A stretch of DNA of 64,000 nucleotides. It comes from Sipunculus nudus (taxonomy: Eukaryota; Annelida; Sipuncula; Golfingiida; Sipunculidae). Shown in pieces: positions 24,400 through 35,533 of the stretch. Both the position numbers and the translations under genes were made by a program. Below the pieces are notes generated by a model. That model was not told the origin of the DNA. It saw only the letters and a program-made list of their open reading frames with translations, and ran no database searches. The stretch spans positions 39,689,473 through 39,753,472 of the forward strand of contig CM049319.1 in NCBI GenBank assembly GCA_026874595.1, in the 5' to 3' direction. The first letter of the stretch is position 1. Every line of letters starts with the position of its first letter.

Positions 24400-24625
24400 G
24401 TAATAATAACAACTTACTCAAGTGTTCTTAAAACGCAGTTCAAAGTAATGTTAACATATAACTCAGTTTTTCTCATCACACAGTTAAATATAATGATAAC
24501 AACTTATTCAAGTGTTCTCAACACACAGTTCAATGTAACGATAACAACTTACTCAAGAGTTCTCAACACACAGTTTAATGTAATGATAACAACTTGCTCA
24601 AGTGTTATCAACATGCAGTTCAGTG
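24400..24625 (+). repeat. 45-bp minisatellite, five units
   Basis: Five units of 45 bp of the form 'gtaatgataacaacttactc' plus 'aagtgttctcaacacacagt' plus 'tcaat'. Because 45 is divisible by three, one frame stays open across the array and spells a 15-residue repeat. It starts about 145 bp after the LINE stop codon and may belong to that element's 3' end. Confidence 0.9.
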
Positions 24626-24639
24626 TAATGAATTTGTAA

Positions 24640-25075
24640 ATTATAATTTTTAGCTAGCTCTGTAACATTGTGGGTAACTTAGTATTGAACTAGATTTCCC
24701 TGATGCAGAAAAGGGAATTTCTCGCATGAAAAAATAATTGTAAAAATTATGTTCCTGTATCGGCATGCCCACTCTTTTCCAGGACAGCCTAATCTTTATT
24801 AATTGCTGCTCTATTCACTGACAAGTTACAGGAAAAATAAAAATAACAGTGTTACTGTGTGGTAAAGCAACAAATATAATAAGATATAATAGATATAATA
24901 AATAAGGCTTAGTTCATATAAGAGAATGCTTCAACAGAGAAGTTAATAGTGAATTCGTACATTAGCTGAACAGAATTGCCCTAACATATACCAAACAAAA
25001 ATAATTACAAAATGTAGTAGGAAAAATAAGACTTTCAAAAACTGAAGAGAGGTTTTACTATATATATATATATAT
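24640..25075. other. Intron DNA, no feature recognised
   Basis: AT-rich spacer between the 45-bp minisatellite and the 89-bp satellite, ending in a short TA run (about 25061-25077). Confidence 0.5.
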
Positions 25076-27024
25076 AATCAAAGAAATACTCATAGGAATA
25101 CACATAGAAGTTCAATACATCACAGTGAAAGTGCTCTACCATGCAAGGAAGTATATATTTTTATAATCAAAGTAATAATCAAAGTAATACACACAGAAAT
25201 TCAATACATCACAGTGAAAATGTTCTACCATGCAGGGAAGTATATATTTTTATAATCAAAGTAATAATAAAAGTAATACACACAGAAATTCAATACATCA
25301 CAGTGAAAGTGCTCTACCATGCAAGGAAGTATATATTTTTATAATCAAAGTAATAATCAAAGTAATACACACAGAAATTCAATACATCACAGGGAAAGTG
25401 CTCAACTATGCAAGGAAGTATATATTTTTATAATCAAAGTAATAATCAAAGTAATACACACAGAAATTCAATACATCACAGTGAAAGTGCTCTACCATGC
25501 AAGGAAAGTATATATTTTTATAATCAAAGTAATAATCAAAGTAATACACACAGAAATTCAATACATCACAGTGAAAGTGCTCTACCATGCAAGGAAGTAT
25601 ATATTTTTATAATCAAAGTAATAATCAAAGTAATACACACAGAAATTCAATACATCACAGTGAAAATGTTCTACCATGCAGGGAAGTATATATTTTTATA
25701 ATCAAAGTAATAATCAAAGTAATACACACAGAAATTCAATACATCACAGTGAAAGTGCTCTACCATGCAAGGAAGAATATATTTTTATAATCAAAGTAAT
25801 AATCAAAGTAAAACACACAGAAATTCAATACATCACAGTGAAAGTGTTCTACCATGCAAGGAAGTATATATTTTTATAATCAAAGTAATAATCAAAGTAA
25901 TACACACAGAAATTCAATACATCACAGTGAAAGTGCTCTACCATGCAAGGAAGTATATATTTTTATAATCAAAGTAATAATCAAAGTAATACACACAGAA
26001 ATTCAATACATCACAGTGTAAGTGCTCTACCATGCAAGGAAAGTATATATTTTTTATAATCAAAGTAATAATCAAAGTAATACACACAGAAATTCAATAC
26101 ATCACAGTGAAAGTGTTCTACCATGCAAGGAAGTATATATTTTTATAATCAAAGTAATAATCAAAGTAATACACACAGAAATTCAATACATCACAGTGAA
26201 AGTGTTCTACCATGCAAGGGAGTATATATTTTTATAATCAAAGTAATAATCAAAGTAAAACACACAGAAATTCAATACATCACAGTGAAAGTGCTCTACC
26301 ATGCAAGGAAGTATATATTTTTATAATCAAAGTAATAATCAAAGTAATACACACAGAAATTCAATACATCACAGTGAAAGTGCTCTACCATGCAAGGAAG
26401 TATATATTTTTTATAATCAAAGTAATAATCAATGTAATACACACAGAAATTCAATACATCACAGTGAAAGTGCTCTACCATGCAAGGAAGTATATATTTT
26501 TATAATCAAAGTAATCATCAAAGTAATACACACAGAAATTCAATACATCACAGTGAAAGTGTTCTACCATGCAGGGAAGTATATATTTTTATAATCAAAG
26601 TAATAATCAAAGTAATACACACAGAAATTCAATACATCACATTGAAAGTGTTCTACCATGCAGGGAAGTATATATTTTTATATTCAAAGTAATAATCAAA
26701 GTAATACACACAGAAATTCAATACATCACAGTGAAAGTGTTCTACCATGCAGGGAAGTATATATTTTTATAATCAAAGTAATAATCAAAGTAATACACAC
26801 AGAAATTCAATACATCACAGTGAAAGTGTTCTACCATGCAGGGAAGTATATATTTTTATAATCAAAGTAATAATCAAAGTAATACACACAGAAATTCAAT
26901 ACATCACAGTGAAAGTGCTCTACCATGCAAGGAAGTATATATTTTTATAATCAAAGTAATAATCAAAGTAATACACACAGAAATTCAATACATCACAGTG
27001 AAAGTGTTCTACCATGCAGGGGAG
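25076..27024 (+). repeat. 89-bp satellite, about 22 units
   Basis: About 22 head-to-tail units of 89 bp (a few are 90). Each contains 'gtatatatttttataatcaa', an internal doublet of 'aatcaaagtaat', 'acacacagaaattcaataca' and 'tcacagtgaaagtgctctac' ending 'catgcaagg'. Two main variants alternate: 'gctctaccatgcaagg' and 'gttctaccatgcaggg'; the second dominates near the 3' end. The first unit is the most diverged. It lies in the 10.1-kb oxidase intron, antisense. The short open frames recurring every 89 bp are a by-product of the repeat. Confidence 0.97.
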
Positions 27025-27127
27025 CATAATTTATGTATCGTAACAGCTAGTTTTACTTCATGTACTACAGATCTGTTTCGTGAATACAGCTGACCTGCCA
27101 GCTCACTCTTCAGGTACAAACTAAAGA

Positions 27128-27128
<1 letters not shown>

Positions 27129-27196
<68 letters not shown>
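27129..27196. repeat. (TA)n microsatellite
   Basis: About 68 bp of alternating T and A. Confidence 0.97.
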
Positions 27197-27197
<1 letters not shown>

Positions 27198-27760
27198 GCA
27201 TATATACGCACACATTTTTTTTCTAAACGGTGTCCATAACACCGGTAAATAATACCTGGAAAATAAATAACCTGGACTAATAGTTAAATCGACTGATTAA
27301 AGAGATTATTATATCACAATAAATATACTGTGTTTAATAAAAATAATAATATTTATAATAATAAAAACAATAATATTATTTATATTAACACAACCTCCGC
27401 CGTGAAGAATTGTAACAACATCGTATCCACTCCGTAGCAGAATCGTGGGCATCCTTGACAAAACATAGAACCCCCTTGAATCTCTGTGGTGATACGGAAT
27501 TTCTCCCCGGCACTGTTCCGGTGTACCGTACGTAGCCTACTGTACTGTGGTGGTCTGTAGAACATCTGTCGCATTACCGGCTTCTGCCGGGGTGTAGTCG
27601 TGGTGATACCTTGGTATAATGTAGAGTGACCCTGGTACAACAATGACCCATACTTTTTCCACAGACATTTTTGTGATTACCACAGTTTGATACGGTTTGT
27701 AGCACCGTGATTATCCAGGGGATACCGTGATAAGAACCATGAGAGTGTGACCTTAGGCTT
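27197..27760. other. Intron DNA, no feature recognised
   Basis: A mixed segment. The part 27390-27650 is less AT-rich and rich in short CACCACGG/CCGG-like words, but no unit or family was recognised. Confidence 0.4.
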
Positions 27761-27761
27761 C

Positions 27762-27885
27762 ATGAATGCTCAGCCATATATAAAATGCCAAGTTTATGAA
27801 TGTGCAGCCAGATATATCATACCATGTTTATGAATGCGCAGCCAGATATTTCATACCATGTTTATGAATGCTCAGCCATAGGGTA
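27762..27885 (+). repeat. Short tandem repeat, about 45-bp unit
   Basis: Three to four units of 'tttatgaatgtgcagccaga' plus 'tatatcataccatg'-like text. A further single copy occurs at about 30557-30595 in the same orientation, 2.8 kb away. Confidence 0.75.
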
Positions 27886-28048
27886 GGTAGGGGGAATATG
27901 AGCACCTTAAGAAGCACATCGCAGAAGTAATTAATCTCTGTTATCAGCATATTCTCGGTTTGATTGGAAGGAGAAAGGCAAACAGACGAAAATACTGGTT
28001 CCTCTAATGTTTTCATCAAATAAGGAGCAATCTTTTAATTTGAAATTG

Positions 28049-28084
28049 TGCTCATATTACCCCAGTGTTTGGGTAATATGAGCA
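28049..28084. repeat. Perfect 14-bp hairpin
   Basis: TGCTCATATTACCC, an 8-nt loop, then GGGTAATATGAGCA: two perfect 14-bp arms. Related half-sites ('ggggaatatgagca', 'tgctcattttcccc') lie at about 27891 and 30519, suggesting ends of small foldback or MITE-like repeats. Confidence 0.9.
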
Positions 28085-28398
28085 TATGTGTTCATATTGT
28101 CCTGAAAAGTTTTAAATAGTCTTCTATAATGTACTATGTTTCATAAATTGAAAATTACAAATAAATGAATATATATATGAAGGTCTACTTTATCTTTATA
28201 AATATTTAATGCAAAAAACTAAAGGTTATCTGGGTGTACATAACAAAGTTCAACTATCATAAAGTAAACAAAAATGGCATTTGAATATATTCTGCCAGCC
28301 ATCAGCGCTCTTTCCATGTGTGCATCCAGAAGATACAGCCCTGGTATATTTATCTCCTGTTAATATTATTTTACAATTGGCCAAGAAAGTGTCATGCC

Positions 28399-28515
28399 TT
28401 TGTCCGCTACAGCATACCATGACCATAGATCATAGTTTCTGCTGTCAGAGTATGCCTCTGTGACCATCGGGTAGCATGGCCATATATTAGAGTTTCTGCT
28501 GGCAGAGTATGCCTA
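28399..28515 (+). repeat. Two-unit tandem duplication
   Basis: 'agcat..catg.ccata' plus 'agtttctgctg.cagagtat' plus 'gcct' occurs twice about 65-70 bp apart, directly before a TA microsatellite. Confidence 0.7.
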
Positions 28516-28524
28516 TCAGAGTAA

Positions 28525-28525
<1 letters not shown>

Positions 28526-28580
<55 letters not shown>
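28526..28580. repeat. (TA)n microsatellite
   Basis: About 55 bp of alternating A and T; a short poly-C follows at about 28617-28627. Confidence 0.95.
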
Positions 28581-28584
<4 letters not shown>

Positions 28585-28979
28585 AATAAAAAATAAAAGG
28601 TTGCCCCAGAACCTACCCCCCCCCCCCACCTACCCTTGGAGATAAATTGACGCCACCGATGATGTATATATGCACCGCGTGAAAATAAAATGCAGTCTAC
28701 ACCCAAATAAATTAAGGAACGTATTAGAAATAGAAGCAACGCACATTTAGGCCTACATTTACTTATATGAAGGCCTACCAATGTGTTTCTCTACTCTTAC
28801 ATACAGATGAAAGTATACGTGCATTATCGGAGGATTAACTTTCCACAGGTAGAGTACGAAATGGGTTCAGTGCATCTCAGACTTCTGCTGTACTGGTGCT
28901 ATATAGCATTATATGACAATATACCACTGCTATTTATAATATGCTGATGCATTTTCAGGAACTGAGGTTCCATTCATGA

Positions 28980-29640
28980 CTTATCTTTATTGACAACCTG
29001 TGTGTAAATAACTGTAATCAGTAGCCGTTAGACCTAGAAACTTCTAACTGTACATCCAGAGAAGTCCTAGGCAAATCTCCTAGGGAAATCAGGTCGCGAT
29101 GACCCATATATTTTCGATTTACCAGCCGAAAACATGATTCTTCTCACAAAGAAAGTCAGATCGATACCAATTGTATCAGTAAGCCCTGCATCTTCAAACG
29201 TAACATCCTGGGAAGTCTTGGGCAAATCTCCCTAGAAACCTGAAATTAGGTCATGTTGACCTATATTCTGCAAGCTACTAGAATAAAATTATTTTAAGCA
29301 CCCAGACAGTCCAGCAGGCCACATAACGTTACCTATATTTTTTTTCAAACTTGACATCCAGGGAGGTCCTATTAAAATCTTCTTGGAAACCCTAAATAAG
29401 GTCCCTGTAACCTATTATCCGAGGACGATGGACAAAAGTATGATTCTGAGTACTCTGGAAGTCATTCTAACCATATGTTCATGGTCTTTATCATATCATT
29501 TTAAACAGATCATAACATCAATAGTTAATGCAGGCGTGGATCAACTGTATGTCAATTCAGCTGAGCGTCATAACCCATGGGCCACTTGTTTTGACATTAA
29601 ACCTATATCTGTTCCAGATACAGTTCCTGTTTTAGCTGGT
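28980..29640. repeat. Dispersed repeat family R1, copy 3
   Basis: Contains 'gtagccgttagacctagaaa', 'cttctaactgtacatccaga' and 'aagtcctaggcaaatctcct' plus a second unit from about 29200, matching the R1 copies at 0-0.9 and 4.74-5.69 kb. The open frame 29383-29643 is a by-product. It lies in the last oxidase intron. Confidence 0.7.
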
Positions 29641-29802
29641 TAAACACAATCCCTCGTTAAAGTAACCGTGATCTTAACTTCATTTCCACAACCCCCTATA
29701 AACATATTTCATACTTTCCACAGTCACTAACTAAATCTCAATGTGTGGAGGTCATTTTATTAAACCATTATTCAACTATAATGAAATGGACATAACATAG
29801 CA

Positions 29803-29809
<7 letters not shown>

Positions 29810-29881
<72 letters not shown>
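29810..29881. repeat. (TA)n(GA)n compound microsatellite
   Basis: About 36 bp of TA followed directly by about 35 bp of GA. Confidence 0.97.
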
Positions 29882-29886
<5 letters not shown>

Positions 29887-30960
29887 GGGTCTAATCCACA
29901 AAAGAAGTGCCAGTTCACCACAGATTGTCTCTCAAACAGACATTCTATTTTTCCTGTGCTCTATCTTTTTTTTAAACTCCCATAAATTAAGAATTCAAGC
30001 AACTGTGAATATATAGGAGGCCTAATGTATATCTTTAACTTTAATATTTATCTTAAACATAAATGTTCAACCTTATTCAGCAGATGCTCACCCTTTATTT
30101 GCAATTAAACTGCTTTTTCCAGTGGCAAGAGAAATATGGGCACCCCCAAGGCATGCATGCTCATGTTCCCCAAAGCGACACGTTTCACATTTATGTGAAG
30201 GCTAAATCATGTTATGACATATACCTTCACTATAACCCTTTAAAATAAGCAATAAGACACTGTATGTGAGGGGTGATAATGTATATTTCAGTTGTAATGC
30301 ATCTTATGTGCAAATTGAAGGTTTCAGTATAAATTAACAATTTAGCAAAATGTGCTTGAAATGGTTTTAACGGAAATTTCATTCGCAAGTCTTTAAGAAT
30401 TTCGGGCTTCGCTGTCAGCAACCTCGTCCAGGCGTTTGCCACAAAAAAAAAAAAAAAAAAAAAAAAACAGCAGAGGGCAGCAGGTTTACGCTCTCAAAAT
30501 ATTTTTATCCCGGGATGCTCATTTTCCCCATATGCTTACACTACCCTATATACCCCATATAAAATACCTTGTTTATGAATGTGCAGCCAGATAAGCCTGG
30601 TGAGCACTGTGTCTCGGTTGATTCCTGAAAACAAATTACTTACAAAGCAACGGATAGTGCAGGTAGGTATCCCAAAGTATACCTGGCTAAGGCACCTAAC
30701 AATTTACTCATTTAACGTACAGATCAGTTAAATATGAGTTAAGCAGATATATAAGGGTTTTATGACTAAACTGATATACATGAGTTACTAAGGCAGCATG
30801 CAGTCCCAAAAAGAAGGAGCAGCATGCACACAGCCGTCACCCTGGCACATGAGCCACATGTGTCATTTTGGTTTGAAACCATCTACTGACCAGATTTTAA
30901 AACTGTTAGGATTATCCTAATAAAATTGCATGTTTCATCAAATATCATTTTGAAACCTCA
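29882..30960. other. Intron DNA; poly-A at 30443-30467
   Basis: Mixed AT-rich intron sequence. A run of 25 A at 30443-30467 could be the tail of an old plus-strand retroposon, but no body was recognised. The single extra copy of the 27.8-kb repeat lies at about 30557-30595. Confidence 0.45.
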
Positions 30961-31032
30961 GCCTCGTCTGAGATTCGAACTCACGATCTCCCGATTTTGA
31001 GTCCTGCGCTCTATCCCTGAACCACAAAAGCC
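30961..31032 (-). repeat. tRNA-like sequence, probable SINE head
   Basis: Read on the minus strand, a 72-nt tRNA-like sequence: 'tggttcagggatagagcg' fits an A box, and 'gagttcgaatctc' fits the B box and T arm. The anticodon stem pairs poorly and the acceptor stem is only partly paired (several mismatches or GU). There is no clean tRNA end, so this is a tRNA-derived SINE or tRNA pseudogene and not a working tRNA. It lies in the oxidase intron on the same strand as the gene. Confidence 0.6.
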
Positions 31033-31238
31033 GGTAGCTTTTTGAAACTTTTAGTACCAGTGTTTTCAAAAACCTTTGCATAAATTGTGTGAAAGGGGCA
31101 TAAATATTCTATAATTATTCCAATACACAACAATATACTGATACATAAAGATTAATCACCAGCTTTACAAATAAAACCAGTCTGTTAATTTAAGGGTACT
31201 ATGGATGTACTGGGTGCTGATGTTGTGAGGTGAAGTAC

Positions 31239-31337
31239 CTGCAGTGTCTTGCCATTGTAGTGCAGGTCCTCTGCCTCGAGCCTCACAGGAAACCTGTTGG
31301 GTCTGAGTCCGACAGAAATCCACTGGATATCTGATTT
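31239..31337 (-). CDS. DDO: DDO/DAO exon with GLRP motif
   Basis: 99 nt, phase 0 at both ends, 33 codons. It reads KSDIQWISVGLRPNRFPVRL and ends NGKTLQ. The first Arg of VGLRP is at the position that holds the substrate carboxylate in the family (known for DAO and DDO; inferred here). The acceptor is 'tttcatcacag' and the donor CAG|GTACTT. The 319-bp intron upstream is by far the shortest of the gene. Confidence 0.93.
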
Positions 31338-31656
31338 CTGTGATGAAACATAGTCATTTAAAGGTCATTTTCAATTAAACTAACAACTTATAAATTAATA
31401 TAGGCAAATATGTGATAAACAGATACCATTTTCTACCATTTCCTGATTTTTTTTTTATAATTATTATTGGTGTAAAACATATTTGTATATATCTTTTAAA
31501 TAAAGCTGCAAAACAATAATTATGAAAAGCATTTTTAAAAATATTATTAATTGAACTGACAGAAAAACAGTGTTATATAAGAAGGATTACATCAAAGTTT
31601 AATACATTCACAGACAGAGCTGTAGAAGAAGCCGTCAGATACGTGTAATTAGTTAC

Positions 31657-31774
31657 CTTGACACTTGGCAGGACGACGGCTGCCTTATTCAATACATCCT
31701 CCGTGTCTTGCTCCACCACCGCCATGTTGTAGTTGTCCTTCTGTCTGGTTCCACCAATTGTTGTGGTCTCAATT
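31657..31774 (-). CDS. DDO: DDO/DAO exon with GGTRQK motif
   Basis: 118 nt. It begins with the last base of a split Gly codon (GG|A) and ends in phase 0. It reads IETTTIGGTRQKDNYNMAVV then EQDTEDVLNKAAVVLPSVK. The acceptor 'gtttacag' joins in phase with the previous exon, which ends PG; the donor is AAG|GTAACT. An alternative acceptor 27 bp upstream ('cccttattctag') would keep the frame within this exon but would add nine codons absent from family proteins, so it is less likely. Confidence 0.92.
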
Positions 31775-31924
31775 CTGTAAACGTAGACCACCATACAAGA
31801 ACTAGAATAAGGGTAGTCGACAAGCGACTACGTGTATCCCCCAACATCAGAGTAGGGCGGGTGAAGTGAGGCATGGCTTCAGTGGCAAAGGGAAATAGAG
31901 TTACATGTGTTACATATTAGAATG

Positions 31925-32128
31925 GATGTCTGCCACGTAAACATGATTGTAGGTGGCGCCACCTGTTATTTGAACGAGAAACTATCCAAGATGTATACAC
32001 ATGCAAAATTTCAGGTGGAAAAGTGAAACCACTGCAGAGATACGAGTGATTTTATCCCAAGGCAGACAAACAGATGGACGCTGTGTAAAAATGGCCACTG
32101 GTGGCGCCACCATTTATGTGCATGTTAT
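31925..32128 (+). repeat. R2 (GGTGGCGCCACC) repeat, copy 2, left part
   Basis: Contains 'gtaggtggcgccacctgt' (about 31950), 'gcagagatacgagtgatttt' and 'ggtggcgccacc' (about 32101). It breaks off at the target-site duplication of the LINE and resumes at 34411, so the two parts are one element interrupted by the LINE. Confidence 0.88.
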
Positions 32129-32139
32129 AAAGCTATTCA
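32129..32139 (+). repeat. Target-site duplication, left copy
   Basis: AAAGCTATTCA; the identical 11-mer follows the LINE poly-A at 34400-34410. Both copies carry CTATTCA where other R2 units read CTATCCA, which marks them as copies of one ancestral site. Confidence 0.88.
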
Positions 32140-34399
32140 AGGACTTTTACTTATTTTTTAATATAATTTTTAAATTATATGTAAAATTCTTGTTCATCGT
32201 ATAAGGAAACATCTCTCTAAATTGATAAAGCCTGATCAATATGCCTTTATACAGGGAAGATATATCGGGGATCCTATTAGAATTATATGAGATGTGCTTC
32301 ATTATACTGATGTTGAAAATATACCAGGTATAATGTTTGCAGCGGATTTAGAAGCTGCATTTGACAGTTTAGACCATGACTTTATGTTTGAAGTTTTGAG
32401 ATATTTTGGATTTGGTGATTCTTTTATAAAATGGGTGTTGATATTGCATAAAAACATTCAAAGCGCTGTTTTGAATAATGGGTATACAACAGGTTATTTT
32501 ACGTTAGAAAGGGGAACTCGCCAAGGAGATCCACTTACAGCGTACTTATTTATCATGGCAATAGAAATATTAGCAATAAAGGTTAGGAATGATGAAAATA
32601 TACGTGGAATAGTAATCGGAAATACTGCAGTTAAAATGTGTATGTTTGCTGATGACACTACCATATTTGTTCAAAACTCAGAATCACTAGGCCAAGCACT
32701 CTCTGTCATGCAGACATTTGAATATTATTCTTCATTGAAATTAAATGTAACCAAATCCGAAGCTACTTGTATTGGATCTATGAAAAGTAACAGTGTCATG
32801 AGTTTATACAATTTGAAGTGGATCGATTTAACAAGGGCAGCCATAAAAATTCTTGGTATATGGTTTTCTTATAATAAAGATATTATATTCAAGGAGAACT
32901 TTCAGAGAGTTGAGAATAATCTGAGAACTACGTTAACAATTTGGGAAACCAGGAATCTTACAATTTATGGCAGGACAGAAGTTGCCCGTTCACTTGGGCT
33001 TTCAAAGGTTTTGTATATGACTAAGATGTTAGTACCCCCAACAAAGACTTTGCAAACCTTGAAGAGACTTCTATGTGATTTTATTTGGAATGCCGGAAAC
33101 CAAAAGTTAAATACACCACAATAATCGGAAAATATGAGCAGGGAGGGTTAAATGTGCCAGATATTGAGAGCAAAATAAGAACCCAGGTGATAATGTAGGC
33201 CAAGAGATGTCTTGAGCCACAAGAATCTGTTGTGAAGGAGATGCTTAATTTTAGACTTAGGAGTATCGGAGGTTTAAGATGTATCCGATGCAATTTTGAT
33301 ATTAATGTGCTACCAAAAATATTGCCAAAATTTTATGTGAAAATGTTAAAAATCTGGGCTGACTATGTATCCGTGGAACCACAGACAGAAGATGAAATAA
33401 TCTATCAATATGTATGGAATAACAAATATATAAAAGTAAATGGCATGTCATTATATAATAAACGTTTAGAAAACCTGGGAATAAATTATGTGAAAGATTT
33501 GTTAAATATAGATGGATTATGGAAAAGCTGGAGTACTTTTCTACAAAACAATAATAGATGTACATTATTGAGCGATATGTACTGGCTACAATTAAAACAG
33601 TCAATTCCACAAAGATGGAAAAATAATATATTGAACAAAGAGATAACAAACGAAAATATGGAAAAAATATATAATTGTGTCTGCGAATGAGATTGAAATA
33701 CTTGATAATATGAAGTCGAGGCATGTTTACTCTACCTACATATATGGAAAGTTCCTACGACGCAGAAGAGCTGGAATGACATGAATGAAAAGAATAATAT
33801 TGAAGTTGAATGGGAATATGTGTATAAGGGAATCTATATGGTAACACTAGATACCTTTCTGAGGGAATTCCAATACAAAATTCTAAATAAGTACATACCT
33901 CTTAATGAACAGTTATATAAATGGAAGATAAGTGAAACAGACAAATGTTCATATTGTTTCAATTATCAGGAAAGTATAATTCATTTATTTTTTTAATGTA
34001 TGGTGAGTAAGAACTTATATTATAAAATTCAGGCATGGCTACACGAGTATGAATTGGACCTGCCTAATATATCACTTTCTATTGTAATGTATGGTATTTT
34101 ACCTGTTAACGAAAATAATATCCTTTTTAATCAAATTTTATTGTTGTACAAATGTATACTTTACAAACAAAGAGAGAAGGAATCTTCATTATTTTCAGTC
34201 TTTAAATCAAAACTGAAGTATACAGAGAGAATTGAAAGATGTATAGCAAGTGGCAGAGAATTACTGAAAAAGCATAATGGTAAGTGGAGCAAACTTAGAA
34301 GCTTGTTCGATGATTTAATTGAAGACAATGTGTGTTTGTAATGTCCTGTGATCAGTCCTGTATCATTGAATTGCGAAAAAAAAAAGAAAAAAAAAAAAA
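32140..34399 (+). mobile_element. L1/Tx1-like LINE, 5'-truncated, with poly-A and TSD
   Basis: Starts inside the RT: HRIRKHLSKLIKPDQYAFIQ then GRYIGDP (near 32205-32280) and a stop. The frame 32294-33124 then gives FAADLEAAFDSLDHDF, RGTRQGDPLTAYLFIMAIEI, MFADDT (intact catalytic box), KILGIWFSYN and NLTIYGRTEVARSLGL. A frameshift near 33120 moves to YEQGGLNVPDIESK, and a TAG sits at 33196. Frames 33232-33690, 33781-33996 (with a C-x2-C...H end, CSYCFNYQESIIHLFF) and 34000-34341 complete the C-terminal domain. It ends in an A-rich tail (about 34375-34399). RGTRQG and the Cys/His end suit the L1/Tx1 group. The frames are broken, so it is inactive. Confidence 0.9.
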
Positions 34400-34410
34400 A
34401 AAGCTATTCA
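34400..34410 (+). repeat. Target-site duplication, right copy
   Basis: AAAGCTATTCA directly after the A-rich tail; see the left copy at 32129-32139. The first A could also belong to the tail. Confidence 0.88.
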
Positions 34411-35533
34411 TAGGCTACATTTGTGTAAAACGTTTTTCCTGATTGGTCAAACGAGTCCGGAGATATTAGCATTTATGTCTGCAGCGTGAGCGTGAATGAA
34501 GGTGGCACCACCTGTCATAAAATCAAGATAGCTATCCAGGATGTATACGCATGCCGAGTTACAGGTAATTTGGTCAAACCACTGCAGAGATATGAGTGAT
34601 TTTAACCCAAGACAGACAAACAGATGGACGCTGTGCAAAAATGCCTGCAGGTTGTGCCACCATTTTTGTGTATGTTATAAAGCTATCCAAGGCTACATTT
34701 GTGTAAAAACTTTTTTCCTGATTGATCGAACGAGTCCGGAGATATAAGCATGGATGTCTACAGCGTGAACGTGAATGTAGGTGGCGCCACCTGTCATAAA
34801 ATCAAGAAAGCTATGCGGGATGTATAAGCATGACAAATTTCAGGTAATTTGGTCGAACCACTGCAGAGATATGAGTGATTTTAACCCAAGGCAGAAAAAC
34901 AGATGGACGCTGTGCAAAAGTGGCTGCAGGTGGCGCCACCATTTTTGTGTATGTTATAAAGCTATCCAAGGGCTACATTTGTGTATCTTTTTTTTTCCTG
35001 ATTGGTCGAACGGTTCCCAAGATATGAGCTTGGATGTCTGCAGCGTGAACGTGATGTAGGTGGCGCCACCTGTTATAAAATCAAGAAAGCTATCAAGGAA
35101 TTATATGCATGCCGAATTTAAAGTGAATTAGTCAAACCACTGCAGAGATATGAGTGATTTAAACCCAAGGCAGATGAACAGATGGGCACTCTGCAAACAT
35201 GGTTGCAGGTGGCGCCACCATTTTTTGTGTATGTTATAAAGCTAACCAAGGGCTGCATTTGTACAGAATGTTTTTCCTGATCGGTCAAACGGTTCCTGAG
35301 ATATGTGGGTTTATGTGTGGAAACAGACGCACAAATGGACGCTGGGCAGAGAGGAAAGGTCAGAGGTCACGGCCACTTGGTTAGGCACCAGTTCACATGT
35401 GACCCGATAATTGGTGTACGTTTCGGAAAATCTGCCCAGTAGTGTCAGAGGAGTTCTCCGGAAACGAACGACGCGGCGGCGGAACCCGTCAAAAACATAG
35501 TATCCGCAAAACTTCATGTTGGCGGATACAATT
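34411..35533 (+). repeat. R2 (GGTGGCGCCACC) repeat, copy 2, right part with 3' hairpin
   Basis: Two alternating unit types continue: 'gtaggtggcgccacctgtca' near 34779 and 35057, and 'gcaggtggcgccaccatttt' near 34927 and 35206, with a dimer period of about 280 bp. The unique 3' section carries 'gaaaggtcagaggtcacggc', 'gtttcggaaaatc' and 'gtcaaaaacata'. It ends in a hairpin with perfect 8-bp arms, GTATCCGC (35500-35507) and GCGGATAC (35522-35529), then AATTA. Confidence 0.87.

Noticed and set aside
25076-27024. CRISPR-like array
   Set aside because: Regular 89-bp units repeat along their whole length with no variable spacers, in a eukaryotic intron.
25141-27093. Repeating open frames of 67-97 codons across the 89-bp satellite
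   Set aside because: Each starts at the same ATG in every unit and runs through all three frames because 89 is not a multiple of three. They are shadows of the repeat, not genes.
31775-31801. Upstream extension of the GGTRQK exon to an earlier acceptor
   Set aside because: It would add nine residues not seen in the family between PG and IETTT. The nearer acceptor joins the preceding exon exactly.
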